Part shown: one piece after another, positions 1-7,613 of the stretch
Layout of the letters: every line of letters starts with the position of its first letter
Position numbering within the stretch: position 1 is the stretch's first letter
NCBI GenBank assembly: GCA_002449845.1
Contig: DJXW01000001.1
Location: 1-64,000, forward strand
DNA: 64,000 bases
Source: Prevotella sp. UBA6994
Lineage (GTDB): Bacteria; Bacteroidota; Bacteroidia; Bacteroidales; Bacteroidaceae
Direction: 5' to 3'
Notes under the pieces: generated by a model
The model's input: the letters and a program-made list of their open reading frames with translations, nothing else
Told to the model about the DNA's origin: nothing
The model's database searches: none
Made by a program: the position numbers and the translations under genes

Positions 1-8
1 CTTCTTCT

Positions 9-437
9 CTAAGCTCCTCCTTCACCTTCACCCGTTTCGTCCACGGTGTAGATGTCTTTCTCCCTCATTTGGGCGATGATGTTCAACTGTTGGCGGGTGA
101 AAACACCAGTGGCACGAGAGCGGAGCTTAACGCTCGTAACGTTCTTCGAGGCGGTGAAATCCTCTGCCTTGTCAGCAGGTTTCGTATCCAGTCCAAGCGA
201 GAAGATGGCGAGGTCGGGAATTTTCACAGCCTTTCCGTCGAGAGCCAGCTCACGGATGCAGTTCACCATGTCTTTGAGGATTCCCGTAATCAATCCCTCT
301 GAGTAGGGAGAGTGATGGTCTGCCATGTGCTTGGCGAGTCCGTTGAGGTCGATGGTCTCATCTACTGCCACACGTGCGTACCACTTGCCTTTAAAGGCAT
401 TGTCTCGTTTCTCTTGATAAAGTTTGTACTTCAGCAT
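9..437 (-). CDS. HU-family (HU-related) DNA-binding protein
   Basis: A 142-residue basic protein of the Bacteroidota HU-related type. This family resembles HU/IHF but has an unusual N-terminal extension and an acidic Gly/Glu tail, here ending in GEGEGGA. The middle (about residues 28-115) has the HU pattern: a helix-rich dimerisation part, then a strand region rich in Lys/Arg and Val (VTSVKLRSRATG) that would form the DNA-binding arms. The start ATG at 437 is followed upstream by an AT/GT-rich leader without a Shine-Dalgarno site, as usual in this phylum. The gene reads out of the window to the left and is the last complete gene on that side. Its role is inferred to be nucleoid binding or DNA bending; the target is unknown. 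The family call is fairly secure, the exact role is not. Confidence 0.82.
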   Translation of the reverse strand: MLKYKLYQEKRDNAFKGKWYARVAVDETIDLNGLAKHMADHHSPYSEGLITGILKDMVNCIRELALDGKAVKIPDLAIFSLGLDTKPADKAEDFTASKNVTSVKLRSRATGVFTRQQLNIIAQMREKDIYTVDETGEGEGGA

Positions 438-473
438 TGTTGTTTGTGTTTGTGTTGTTGTTAATAATTAGGG

Positions 474-597
474 GTGAGAGGTGAGAGGTGAGGAGTGAGA
501 GATTAGTCTTCTTGATTGAGTTTCGTGTTTGAGGTTTGTGATTGAGTTTCCAGCAGCCGTGGCTATTCTCTCACCTCTCTCTCCTCACCTCTCTTTC
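474..597. repeat. Heptamer arrays GTGAGAG / CTCACCT in inverted orientation
   Basis: Positions 474-501 are four head-to-tail heptamers (GTGAGAG, GTGAGAG, GTGAGGA, GTGAGAG). Positions 570-597 are four heptamers of the complementary sense (CTCACCT, CTCTCTC, CTCACCT, CTCTTTC). The two arrays could pair across a 68-base loop. The same CTCACCT heptamer recurs at 5904-5931. They resemble the short tandemly repeated repetitive sequences known from cyanobacteria, but any link is only an analogy. Confidence 0.8.
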
Positions 598-792
598 TCT
601 AACCGTGATGCACGGTTACTTCTAAAATCCCCAACCACCAAAAATCGGGCTTTCAAAAGGTGTGAAAATCTGTTAAGAAAACACTACTTTTATGTTAAAA
701 AATTAAAACGCAGTGTTTACGGTTGGTAAGGAATATTTATGCAATGCTTATACATAGTTTATGCAGTATGAAACATAAAGTCCAAATTAAAA

Positions 793-966
793 CGCAACAA
801 ACGCAACAAACGCAACACGCAACATTGATAGGTTCACACTATTAAAAACATGGATTAAAATTTTATATTAATATATTATTATATATAGTCTTAATTATAC
901 CATCTTGAGGAATAAGAAATATTGAAGGTACTAATGTTGCGTGTTGCGTTTGTTGCGTTTGTTGCG
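793..966. repeat. Perfect 34-bp inverted repeat built of 9-bp units
   Basis: The left arm (793-826) and right arm (933-966) are exact reverse complements. Each arm is itself made of 9-bp direct repeats (unit ACGCAACAA, or TTGTTGCGT on the other strand). The 106-bp spacer is very AT-rich. The right arm ends at the base adjoining the stop codon of the beta-helix gene (967-969), so in that gene's transcript the arm begins directly after the stop. It may act as a long-loop terminator or RNA-stabilising stem, or be the ends of a small non-autonomous element. No target-site duplication was recognised. Confidence 0.85.
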
Positions 967-3264
967 CTATTTATGTGTGATAGAATCAAGTTGTACATCA
1001 GACCACACGACCTTGATACTATGGAGCATGGTGGTGCTTTCACCGCAGGAGCCAGTGTGCTGGATGGCTAAGCCACCGAACGGTAACGGGGTGACGGTGG
1101 CGGAGAGATCGACGACGTGGGGCAGCGTGCTGTCTTGGGGCTGAGGGGTCTTGGTATCAACATGAGCCACAAGACGATTACCACAGACGGATAGTTTGAT
1201 GCAGCACCCTGTGCGATAACAGGTGGCACTGACAGGCTCTGTGAGAGCCTTCACCTTGCCATTGCGATATTCCACCAAATAGAAATCGACAGCCTTAGAA
1301 TGTTTCGTGGTACGGATGATACGCAGACCGTAACCCGTCAGCGTGTGAGTGTCAAACTTCAGACAAACATCCATGTACTGCCCCGTAGCAGAGCCGAATC
1401 CTTGTCCTGCCGTCTTAGTGGGATCGACATTCAGCGTGAGCGACATGTCACCATATTGCCGTTGAAATGGAGTGTACATCAGTCGTGCGCCACGTTGCGC
1501 TTGCAGCAGTCCCTTCCCTACTGCCCCATTGAATCCTTCCCCATATTCCCACATCGGTTTGTTCGGGTTGAAAGACCAATTATATTCAGCCGTGTCCTCA
1601 GGCTTAAAGCCGTCCGCCTGCCAAGAATCTGTCATCAGTCCTTGGCTCCATCCGCAATAGACATCGCTGAAATCTGTTTCCATACTGTCTTTCCCTATCA
1701 CATCAGTTTCTTTTACCTGTTGGCTGACCACCTCAACCACCTCTCCATGTACGCTCCTCTGATGGGCAGGGCGCAGAGTGACCTTCAACCGATTGCCCAC
1801 ATCACCAGGACGAAGACGATATGTGGATTGAGGACCAGCATTGCTCCACGCCAAGATACCCTCCGTATGACCATTATCACCGATGCGGCTCCAGGTAATC
1901 AGCGATTGGTCGATACGACCTTGTAAGTCTAACTGATAGTCGAGTAGAGCCACGCCGTTCTCCATTTTTATTTGCGGTTTGCTCAAGATTTTTGGCGCAC
2001 TCAGCAAGGGAGGTTGAACAGTTACCTGACAGACTGCTACGGCGGCATGATCGCCCTCTGTGCGTGCTGTAACAGGAAAACTAATCGGTTTTTCCATATC
2101 TTTGCAGATGACACTAACCATCACAGAGTCGCCTCTCTGCTGATTCAGCACAGCGATTTGGTTGTAGGGCGGATTGATACTCCAAACGACATTCCTTTTA
2201 CCAGCCTCTACGCAAAGAGCCAAGGGCTTATCCCCCACTTGCAGCTCAGCCTCATGACGGTTGATTTTCAAGTAGGGCGGTTGGTCGGTTCTCATGTCCA
2301 TCCCATCCATGACGATGGTATTCGCCAATTGTCGGCTACCGATGGTATAAGGTTTGCCGTTTAGGGTGAAATTCTTCTGATAGCAACGCAGCCACGGTTG
2401 AGGATAAGCAGTCCAACCGATATAGATACTGTCGCTTGGAGCATGGTAACGGCAGTCGATGAGTGTCACGGGACCGCCCTGCTTGCAAAAGTACATCTCA
2501 CGATTGTTGCCCATCACGCGGAAGTCGCAATCAACAAACAAGGCACCTTGTCGGAACGTGCTCCAGAAAGGTTTCTGCCCATAGAGGTCGAAGTCGCAAT
2601 GACGATACACGGCTGTACCGTTGAGAGCATCGTCGGTACACTCGAAGTGGCAATCCTCATAATACGACTCCTTAGCACCATTGAGCGGATTGAGGTTGAG
2701 ACGACTGATAAACCTGACGTTCTTGGCATAGAGACTACTGCCGTGTACATACCCCACATGAGCCTGCGTGATGGCATCGCTCCTTTTCTTTCGCGACAAT
2801 GCGGGATTGAGCGGATAGTCAAGGTCCACGTTGCAAAAGTTGCCCATCGTGAGGTTCTCCACCTTCAGCGAGTCGCACCAGATATCAAGCATCGTGAAGT
2901 TGCCCACCGCTCCCTGCATCTGTCCACGTTGTGAGGCAAGCACCACATCCCTTGCATCCTTGGCGAGACCGACAAGGCGGAGGTTGTTGCAACGGATGAC
3001 GCACCCGAAAGGTTCCCTGCCATCCTTGCCGACGGCAATCTGCGTGTTGTCAGGGTCGTCCACCCAATAGACACCTGGAGCGATATAGAGCGTACAGCTA
3101 TCCCCAAGATGGGAAACAGCCTCCTTGAAATCAGTAAACACATAAGATTTTTTCGATGTCTGGTCGGCATTGGCATCGAGCAAGAGGTGGTGTTTGTCTA
3201 AATGAGGCACCTGCGCATAAGCCTGTAAACAACCCCAGAACAGTAATAGAAAAAAATGTTTCAT
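967..3264 (-). CDS. Secreted right-handed beta-helix protein with C-terminal jelly-roll-like domain
   Basis: A 765-residue exported protein. The start chosen is the ATG at 3264, which gives a clean signal peptide (MKHFFLLLFWGCLQAYAQ). A longer frame upstream lacks one. Residues about 20-320 look like a pectinesterase/pectate-lyase type parallel beta-helix, with repeated short strands and turns such as YEDCHFECTDDAL and VDCDFRV. The middle (about 330-520) looks like Ig-like or beta-sandwich modules. Residues about 530-760 resemble a LamG/concanavalin-like fold. No family-defining catalytic motif was recognised, so pectin esterase, pectate lyase or a purely binding role are all open. It is divergent from the GH10 xylanase, with which it shares a 217-bp promoter region. 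That suggests joint use on plant cell wall material. A -7 element lies at 3288-3295. Confidence 0.6.
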   Translation of the reverse strand: MKHFFLLLFWGCLQAYAQVPHLDKHHLLLDANADQTSKKSYVFTDFKEAVSHLGDSCTLYIAPGVYWVDDPDNTQIAVGKDGREPFGCVIRCNNLRLVGLAKDARDVVLASQRGQMQGAVGNFTMLDIWCDSLKVENLTMGNFCNVDLDYPLNPALSRKKRSDAITQAHVGYVHGSSLYAKNVRFISRLNLNPLNGAKESYYEDCHFECTDDALNGTAVYRHCDFDLYGQKPFWSTFRQGALFVDCDFRVMGNNREMYFCKQGGPVTLIDCRYHAPSDSIYIGWTAYPQPWLRCYQKNFTLNGKPYTIGSRQLANTIVMDGMDMRTDQPPYLKINRHEAELQVGDKPLALCVEAGKRNVVWSINPPYNQIAVLNQQRGDSVMVSVICKDMEKPISFPVTARTEGDHAAVAVCQVTVQPPLLSAPKILSKPQIKMENGVALLDYQLDLQGRIDQSLITWSRIGDNGHTEGILAWSNAGPQSTYRLRPGDVGNRLKVTLRPAHQRSVHGEVVEVVSQQVKETDVIGKDSMETDFSDVYCGWSQGLMTDSWQADGFKPEDTAEYNWSFNPNKPMWEYGEGFNGAVGKGLLQAQRGARLMYTPFQRQYGDMSLTLNVDPTKTAGQGFGSATGQYMDVCLKFDTHTLTGYGLRIIRTTKHSKAVDFYLVEYRNGKVKALTEPVSATCYRTGCCIKLSVCGNRLVAHVDTKTPQPQDSTLPHVVDLSATVTPLPFGGLAIQHTGSCGESTTMLHSIKVVWSDVQLDSITHK

Positions 3265-3287
3265 GGTCAGTAATTTGTTAGATTTCA

Positions 3288-3319
3288 CAAAATTAATACA
3301 TCTTTTTGATAAAGACAAC
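3288..3319 (-). promoter_or_regulatory. Promoter of the beta-helix gene
   Basis: On the minus strand TAATTTTG (3288-3295) fits the Bacteroidota -7 box TAnnTTTG. A GTTG at 3316-3319, 20 bases upstream, is a one-mismatch -33 box. It lies 24 bases upstream of the chosen ATG at 3264. Confidence 0.5.
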
Positions 3320-3388
3320 ACCAATGAAACATTTATTTGTCGAAATATTACAAATTCAACCGTTTTTAATTAGATTAACAATTAAAAG

Positions 3389-3419
3389 TTTGTTATTCGT
3401 CTGAATTGCACTACCTTTG
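3389..3419 (+). promoter_or_regulatory. Promoter of the GH10 xylanase gene
   Basis: TTTG at 3389-3392, then 19 bases, then TACCTTTG at 3412-3419: a full match to the Bacteroidota housekeeping promoter. Transcription would start near 3426, leaving a leader of about 55 bases without a Shine-Dalgarno sequence before the ATG at 3482. Confidence 0.8.
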
Positions 3420-3481
3420 TCAACGTACATGAAAATCTGTATGCTTAAAAATCTATATTGTAATATACCTTTTTATTAGAG

Positions 3482-5812
3482 ATGAAAAAACTATACTTAT
3501 TTATGCTATCAGCCAGTTTGTCGGTTGCGGCAATGGCACAGGAAAAATATGAGTTGGGTAAGCCAAACAACGACAACTATAGATATTTGGATGAGTATCA
3601 GGCTCTGAAGAACTATATAGACTATTCCAAATATCCCAACTTCAAACTTGGAATCGGAACAACTGTCAACGAATATCTTAACAATTCTTTGGTGAGGAAC
3701 ATGACCAACAAGAACTTCACCGAGACCGTAGCCGGCAATGCCATGAAGATGGCGAGTTGCGTGGATGGCAACGGAAACATGAACTTCACCACGGTGAAAA
3801 ATTATGTGAACACCGCAACCAGGGCAGGACTGAACGTGTATGGCCACACCCTTGCCTGGCACTCTCAGCAACCCAACGGATGGTTGAGAAAACTGCTTGC
3901 CGACAAGCCTGCACCAGAACTCACCGATGGAGATGTGGACGTGTGGACGGAGATATACGGCAAGGACTTCCGTTCAAACCAAAGCGTAGGTTGGAAAGCA
4001 TCAGAATCCGACTATGCTTACTCGCTCACCTTTGATGCGACCAACGGTCTGAAGATTCACACCACGAAGACACAACAATCGTGGGTGGTGCAATTCGTGG
4101 CAGCCTCAGACATCCTGACCACAACGGGTAAGACCTACAAGATGACCATGACCGTGAAAGGCTCGAAGGCAGGTCGTCTTCATAGTAAGCTGGGCGACTG
4201 GGGAGGTGGAGCCAATGCCGACATTCCCTTTACGACAGAATGGAAAGATGTAGAAATCAACTATAAAGCGACAATGGCAAGCAACTTCCTGCTGCTGCAA
4301 TGTGGTGACTTCTTAGGTGACATCTACATCAAGAACATCAAGTTTGAGGAACAGAAGAAAGGAAAGACGATCAATGAGGAACGCCGTTGTCTCAAAGCTC
4401 ATGCCAAAGCCAGGCAGTCGGAAGTGTGGGACAACCAGATGTGGCTGGTACCAGGCTCTTTCTCTTCAGGAGCAAGCTACGTCTTTACTGCCGACGTGCG
4501 TGCCGACAAACCAGCATACGCGTCAACGCAAATCCACAATGCACCAGGTTCATACGTACACTATGAGGCATTGGGCAACATCCCCTTCACCACCGAATGG
4601 AAGACCATCACGATCAGTGGTAATTTCGGTGCCGCAGGTCAGAGCATTGCCTTGAACCTCAGTGAACTTGCCGATGAGAACTACTACTACTTCGACAACG
4701 TGAGTCTGAAGATAGGCGGTGTGGAAAAGATTAAAAACGGTGACTTTGAAGGAACAGATGTCAGTTCGTTCAGGGTGAAGGAGAACGGCGGCGGAGCGGT
4801 TGCTCCCACCATCATCGACCATCTCTCATACATCTACGTTCCAACGACGATTCCATTGACACAACAGGAACGTCACGATACCCTCGTCTATGCAATGGAT
4901 AAATGGATCAAGGGGATGATGACCGCCTGTGAAGGTAAGGTGAAAGCATGGGATCTCGTGAACGAGGCAATCTCTGGAGGCGGAAACGACGGGCAGGGCA
5001 ACTATACCTTGCAGCACTCAGAAGGGTATAATCCTAATGGCACATGGGATGTTGGTGGTGATGCTTTCTATTGGCAAGACTTCATGGGCGACCTTGAATA
5101 CGTGCGTCAGGCTTGTCGCTTGGCTCGTAAGTATGGACCAGAGGACGTTGTTCTCTTCATCAACGACTACAATCTTGAGTCAGACTGGGACGGAAACAAG
5201 AAACTCAAGTCGCTCATCAACTGGATTAAGAAATGGGAGTCGGATGGTGTTACCAAGATTGACGGTATCGGAACGCAGATGCACATTTCGTACTACGAGA
5301 ACAGCAACACCCAAAACAGCAAGAAGAATGCCATCACCAATATGTTTAAGCTCATGGCAGCCACAGGCAAGTATGTGCGTGTGAGCGAATTGGATATGGG
5401 TTATGTGAACGCCAGCGGAAACAATGTTCCCACCGGAAGCATGACCGAGACGCAACACAAGAACATGGCAAACTTCTACGAGTGGATCTTGAAGGAATTT
5501 TTCCGTCTTGTACCACCTGCTCAGCAATGGGGTATCTGCCAATGGTGTCCTACCGATTCGCCCACCAATAGCGGATGGAGAGCCAACACGCCCGTTGGAA
5601 TTTGGGACATCAACTACTACCGCAAGCACGTATATGCAGGTTTTGTACGTGGATTAGGTGGCGTGGTTGGTATTGATGACGTGAAGGCTGACAATACGCT
5701 CGACACATCCAAGGGAATCTACAACCTCAATGGTATGCGTATGCAATCTACATCACTTGATGACCTTCCTTCAGGTATCTATATCGTCAACGGTAAGAAA
5801 ATTATAAAATAG
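3482..5812 (+). CDS. GH10 endo-1,4-beta-xylanase with inserted carbohydrate-binding modules
   Basis: A 776-residue secreted xylanase that hydrolyses internal beta-1,4 bonds in xylan. A signal peptide covers about residues 1-19. The GH10 barrel begins at about 50 and carries the family motif GHTLAWHSQ near residue 122. It is then interrupted by about 300 residues (about 145-445) containing two CBM4/22-like beta-sandwiches. It resumes at SYIYVPTTIP with the acid/base Glu495 (WDLVNEAI) and the nucleophile Glu636 (VSELDMG). The last 30 residues match the short C-terminal tail (YNLNGMRM, then IYIVNGKKIIK) seen on other secreted proteins here, probably a type IX secretion or sorting signal. CBM insertion in the GH10 loop is known from rumen Prevotella xylanases. 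The gene has its own promoter and no neighbouring SusC/D pair. Confidence 0.93.
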   Translation: MKKLYLFMLSASLSVAAMAQEKYELGKPNNDNYRYLDEYQALKNYIDYSKYPNFKLGIGTTVNEYLNNSLVRNMTNKNFTETVAGNAMKMASCVDGNGNMNFTTVKNYVNTATRAGLNVYGHTLAWHSQQPNGWLRKLLADKPAPELTDGDVDVWTEIYGKDFRSNQSVGWKASESDYAYSLTFDATNGLKIHTTKTQQSWVVQFVAASDILTTTGKTYKMTMTVKGSKAGRLHSKLGDWGGGANADIPFTTEWKDVEINYKATMASNFLLLQCGDFLGDIYIKNIKFEEQKKGKTINEERRCLKAHAKARQSEVWDNQMWLVPGSFSSGASYVFTADVRADKPAYASTQIHNAPGSYVHYEALGNIPFTTEWKTITISGNFGAAGQSIALNLSELADENYYYFDNVSLKIGGVEKIKNGDFEGTDVSSFRVKENGGGAVAPTIIDHLSYIYVPTTIPLTQQERHDTLVYAMDKWIKGMMTACEGKVKAWDLVNEAISGGGNDGQGNYTLQHSEGYNPNGTWDVGGDAFYWQDFMGDLEYVRQACRLARKYGPEDVVLFINDYNLESDWDGNKKLKSLINWIKKWESDGVTKIDGIGTQMHISYYENSNTQNSKKNAITNMFKLMAATGKYVRVSELDMGYVNASGNNVPTGSMTETQHKNMANFYEWILKEFFRLVPPAQQWGICQWCPTDSPTNSGWRANTPVGIWDINYYRKHVYAGFVRGLGGVVGIDDVKADNTLDTSKGIYNLNGMRMQSTSLDDLPSGIYIVNGKKIIK

Positions 5813-5813
5813 A

Positions 5814-5862
5814 ATGTTGAGTGTTGAATGTTGAGTGTTGAGTGTTTAGTGTTTAGTGGTGA
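5814..5862. repeat. Seven tandem heptamers (GTGTTGA-type)
   Basis: Starting two bases after the xylanase stop codon, seven heptamers follow without a break: ATGTTGA, GTGTTGA, ATGTTGA, GTGTTGA, GTGTTTA, GTGTTTA, GTGGTGA. The array lies in the xylanase 3' untranslated region. Confidence 0.85.
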
Positions 5863-5903
5863 TTAGATATAGCTACTTGGTTCTCTATCTCCAAGACATT
5901 TCT

Positions 5904-5931
5904 CTCACCTCTCACCCCTCACCTCTCACCT
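5904..5931. repeat. Four tandem CTCACCT heptamers overlapping the end of the HAD gene
   Basis: Four heptamers (CTCACCT, CTCACCC, CTCACCT, CTCACCT) share the unit seen at 474-501 and 570-597. Read on the minus strand the array supplies the last residues and the TGA stop (5919-5921) of the HAD phosphatase. The repeat has therefore grown into, or set, that protein's C-terminus. Confidence 0.8.
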
Positions 5932-6548
5932 AACAAGCTCAGCAGGTCTATTGTCCAATCTTCACCATTAATGGGCTGAAGGGTTTGTAAACCTAAATTG
6001 CGAGCTACACGAATATTACTCCCGTTATCATCTACAAATAGGGTGGTTTCGGGAGTAATCTGTTCATGATCTATCACGTACTGGAATATGGCAGGATTGG
6101 GTTTCAGCATACGCAATTCGTAGCTGCAATAACATGTATCAAGATAATCGGACAATGCCCTACCCTCTCCGTCAAACTCTGGCGACATAGCCCACGACAT
6201 CATGTATGGGTTTGTATTCGAGAGTAAGAGTTGCCTATACCCTTTTTTTCTCAGAAGACGAAACAATTGCAAGTTGCGTTTCGGAATATTTCCTACATAT
6301 CCCAGACAAGCCCATCTGTAATCATCATGAGAATGATTGCGCCCACACCTACGGTTCAGTTCGTCCCTGAACTCATCAATCGTGATGTTGCCCTCTTCTA
6401 ATGCTTGGAACACCCCTTGTTGGTTATATTTGTCCAAGGGCATTAGCTCAGGAACAATACCCAGTTTACTGAAGCGGCGCACTGCCTCCTCTTGATGAGA
6501 CGTCATGATGACGCCACCATAATCATAAATGATAGTTTTTATCTTCAT
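5919..6548 (-). CDS. HAD-superfamily phosphatase, subfamily IA (YihX-like)
   Basis: A 209-residue cytosolic hydrolase. Motif I is YDYGGVIM at residues 9-16: the nucleophile Asp is present, and the usual second Asp is replaced by Gly, as in the YihX/DxGG group that acts on small sugar phosphates. Motif II is LLSNTNP (about 108), motif III Lys is in LKPNPAIFQ (about 148), and motif IV is FVDDNGSNI (about 171). The helical cap lies between motifs I and II. The C-terminal residues fall inside a heptamer repeat. The gene is divergent from the small secreted-protein gene at 6713, with a -7 box (TATATTTG) at 6619-6626 and a leader of about 65 bases. The substrate cannot be told from sequence. Confidence 0.85.
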   Translation of the reverse strand: MKIKTIIYDYGGVIMTSHQEEAVRRFSKLGIVPELMPLDKYNQQGVFQALEEGNITIDEFRDELNRRCGRNHSHDDYRWACLGYVGNIPKRNLQLFRLLRKKGYRQLLLSNTNPYMMSWAMSPEFDGEGRALSDYLDTCYCSYELRMLKPNPAIFQYVIDHEQITPETTLFVDDNGSNIRVARNLGLQTLQPINGEDWTIDLLSLLGER

Positions 6549-6712
6549 CTCTACTTCTTTTTCAATTTACATGAAACTAATCACACATTTGCTTACATGA
6601 TGGTAAGTTAAACTTCTGCAAATATATATGATTATTTGAAGTTTTTGATGTCATCAATAGAAAAAATTGTATTTTTGCAAACAAATACATTTATTTATCC
6701 AAACTTAACGTA

Positions 6713-7531
6713 ATGAAAAGAACAATTGTAACAATGCTCTTAGCCTCGTTCATCATGGGAGCAACAGCACAAACGGAAAACCCACGCGGCATCTACAAGA
6801 TGGTTACTCTCACAGGAAAGGTGGGTGAAGTAAAGGCTCCCTTCGATCAATACAAGATATGTACCGATAGTTTAACGCTCATGCTCTCAGTGCATAATTC
6901 TGCTTTCATGATCAACGATAACGACCACAAGGTGTTCGACTATACAGGTGACCAGCCTAAGGACGATAATGACAAGAGTACCCTTATCTACGACAGTAAT
7001 GCCGACCATTTCACCATGAAATGGTGGAGTACGAACAAGGGACATCTCTATTACCCCGAAAACGATTGGTGCATTGAGAAATATGAGGCAAACAAATACT
7101 CAGAGACCGCACGACTGGCATTTGATGCGCTGAATATGACACCAACCATCGACAAGAAAAATCCATTGCTCGGCACATGGCGGATATTAGGCGATATAGA
7201 CGAATTGCGTGACGTAAAGGAAATGTTGCCTAAGTTGCATGAAAACTATGAGAGCAGCAAATACCACAATTCATTCTACATCTTCGCCCCAAATAGCTTT
7301 GCATTGGTTTTACTCGGTCGTGGTGGAGCAGCAAACACAATAGAATACAACGGCAAGAACGGATACAAATTGAACAAGAAAACCTCGATGAATGTCAAAT
7401 GGCTTAACAAAGACCGTATTGCCATAGAGGAACATATTGACTACCGCATCGACTGGAAGATTCTGGAACGTGTGACAGACGGACAATCCATGATGAGCCG
7501 TATAACAAGCTATATAACTAAAAGAAAATAG
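6713..7531 (+). CDS. Small secreted protein of unknown function (DUF4488-like)
   Basis: A 272-residue protein with a signal peptide (MKRTIVTMLLASFIMGATAQ). The mature part looks like two lipocalin-like halves. Each begins with a G-I-Y or L-G-T-W type strand (RGIYKMVTL near 25; LLGTWRILG near 150), a pattern seen in Bacteroidota DUF4488 proteins. No catalytic motif is visible. Upstream, TATTTTTG at 6670-6677 is a good -7 box, with TTTG at 6644-6647 spaced 22 bases away, slightly long. The gene is monocistronic and ends at a strong bidirectional hairpin. A ligand-binding or cell-surface role is only a guess. Confidence 0.6.
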   Translation: MKRTIVTMLLASFIMGATAQTENPRGIYKMVTLTGKVGEVKAPFDQYKICTDSLTLMLSVHNSAFMINDNDHKVFDYTGDQPKDDNDKSTLIYDSNADHFTMKWWSTNKGHLYYPENDWCIEKYEANKYSETARLAFDALNMTPTIDKKNPLLGTWRILGDIDELRDVKEMLPKLHENYESSKYHNSFYIFAPNSFALVLLGRGGAANTIEYNGKNGYKLNKKTSMNVKWLNKDRIAIEEHIDYRIDWKILERVTDGQSMMSRITSYITKRK

Positions 7532-7536
7532 AAAAA

Positions 7537-7574
7537 AGTAACGGGAAGATGCAGATAGGCATCTTCCCGTTACT
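7537..7574. terminator. Bidirectional terminator between convergent genes
   Basis: A perfect 16-bp stem (7537-7552 with 7559-7574) closes a 6-base loop between the convergent stops at 7531 and 7614. A run of A residues on its left gives a U tract for the leftward transcript. Confidence 0.9.
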
Positions 7575-7613
7575 ATACATTTTATAACGTAACCTTATGG
7601 TTTGTCTATAAGC

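Larger units (their letters stand above)
438..966. other. 529-bp gene-free region with two inverted repeat pairs
   Basis: No credible gene is seen. The stretch holds an inverted pair of heptamer arrays (474-501 and 570-597), an AT-rich middle, and a perfect 34-bp inverted repeat (793-826 with 933-966). A short open frame at 529-729 has no promoter, recognisable product or plausible composition and is taken as noise. The start of the HU-like gene lies at the left edge and the 3' end of the beta-helix gene at the right edge, so the region holds the HU promoter and the beta-helix terminator. I could not pinpoint a consensus promoter for HU. Confidence 0.7.

Noticed and set aside
529..729. 66-codon open frame in the 438-966 intergenic region
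   Set aside because: It crosses a heptamer array, has no promoter or family resemblance, and its composition is that of low-complexity intergenic DNA.
1300..2934. Long open frames opposite the beta-helix gene
   Set aside because: They are antisense shadows: no promoter, no recognisable domain, and the minus-strand frame has a signal peptide and domain structure.
3482..5812. GH10 gene as a fusion caused by frameshift or misassembly
   Set aside because: The frame is continuous, both halves are intact, and similar insertions occur in Prevotella xylanases.
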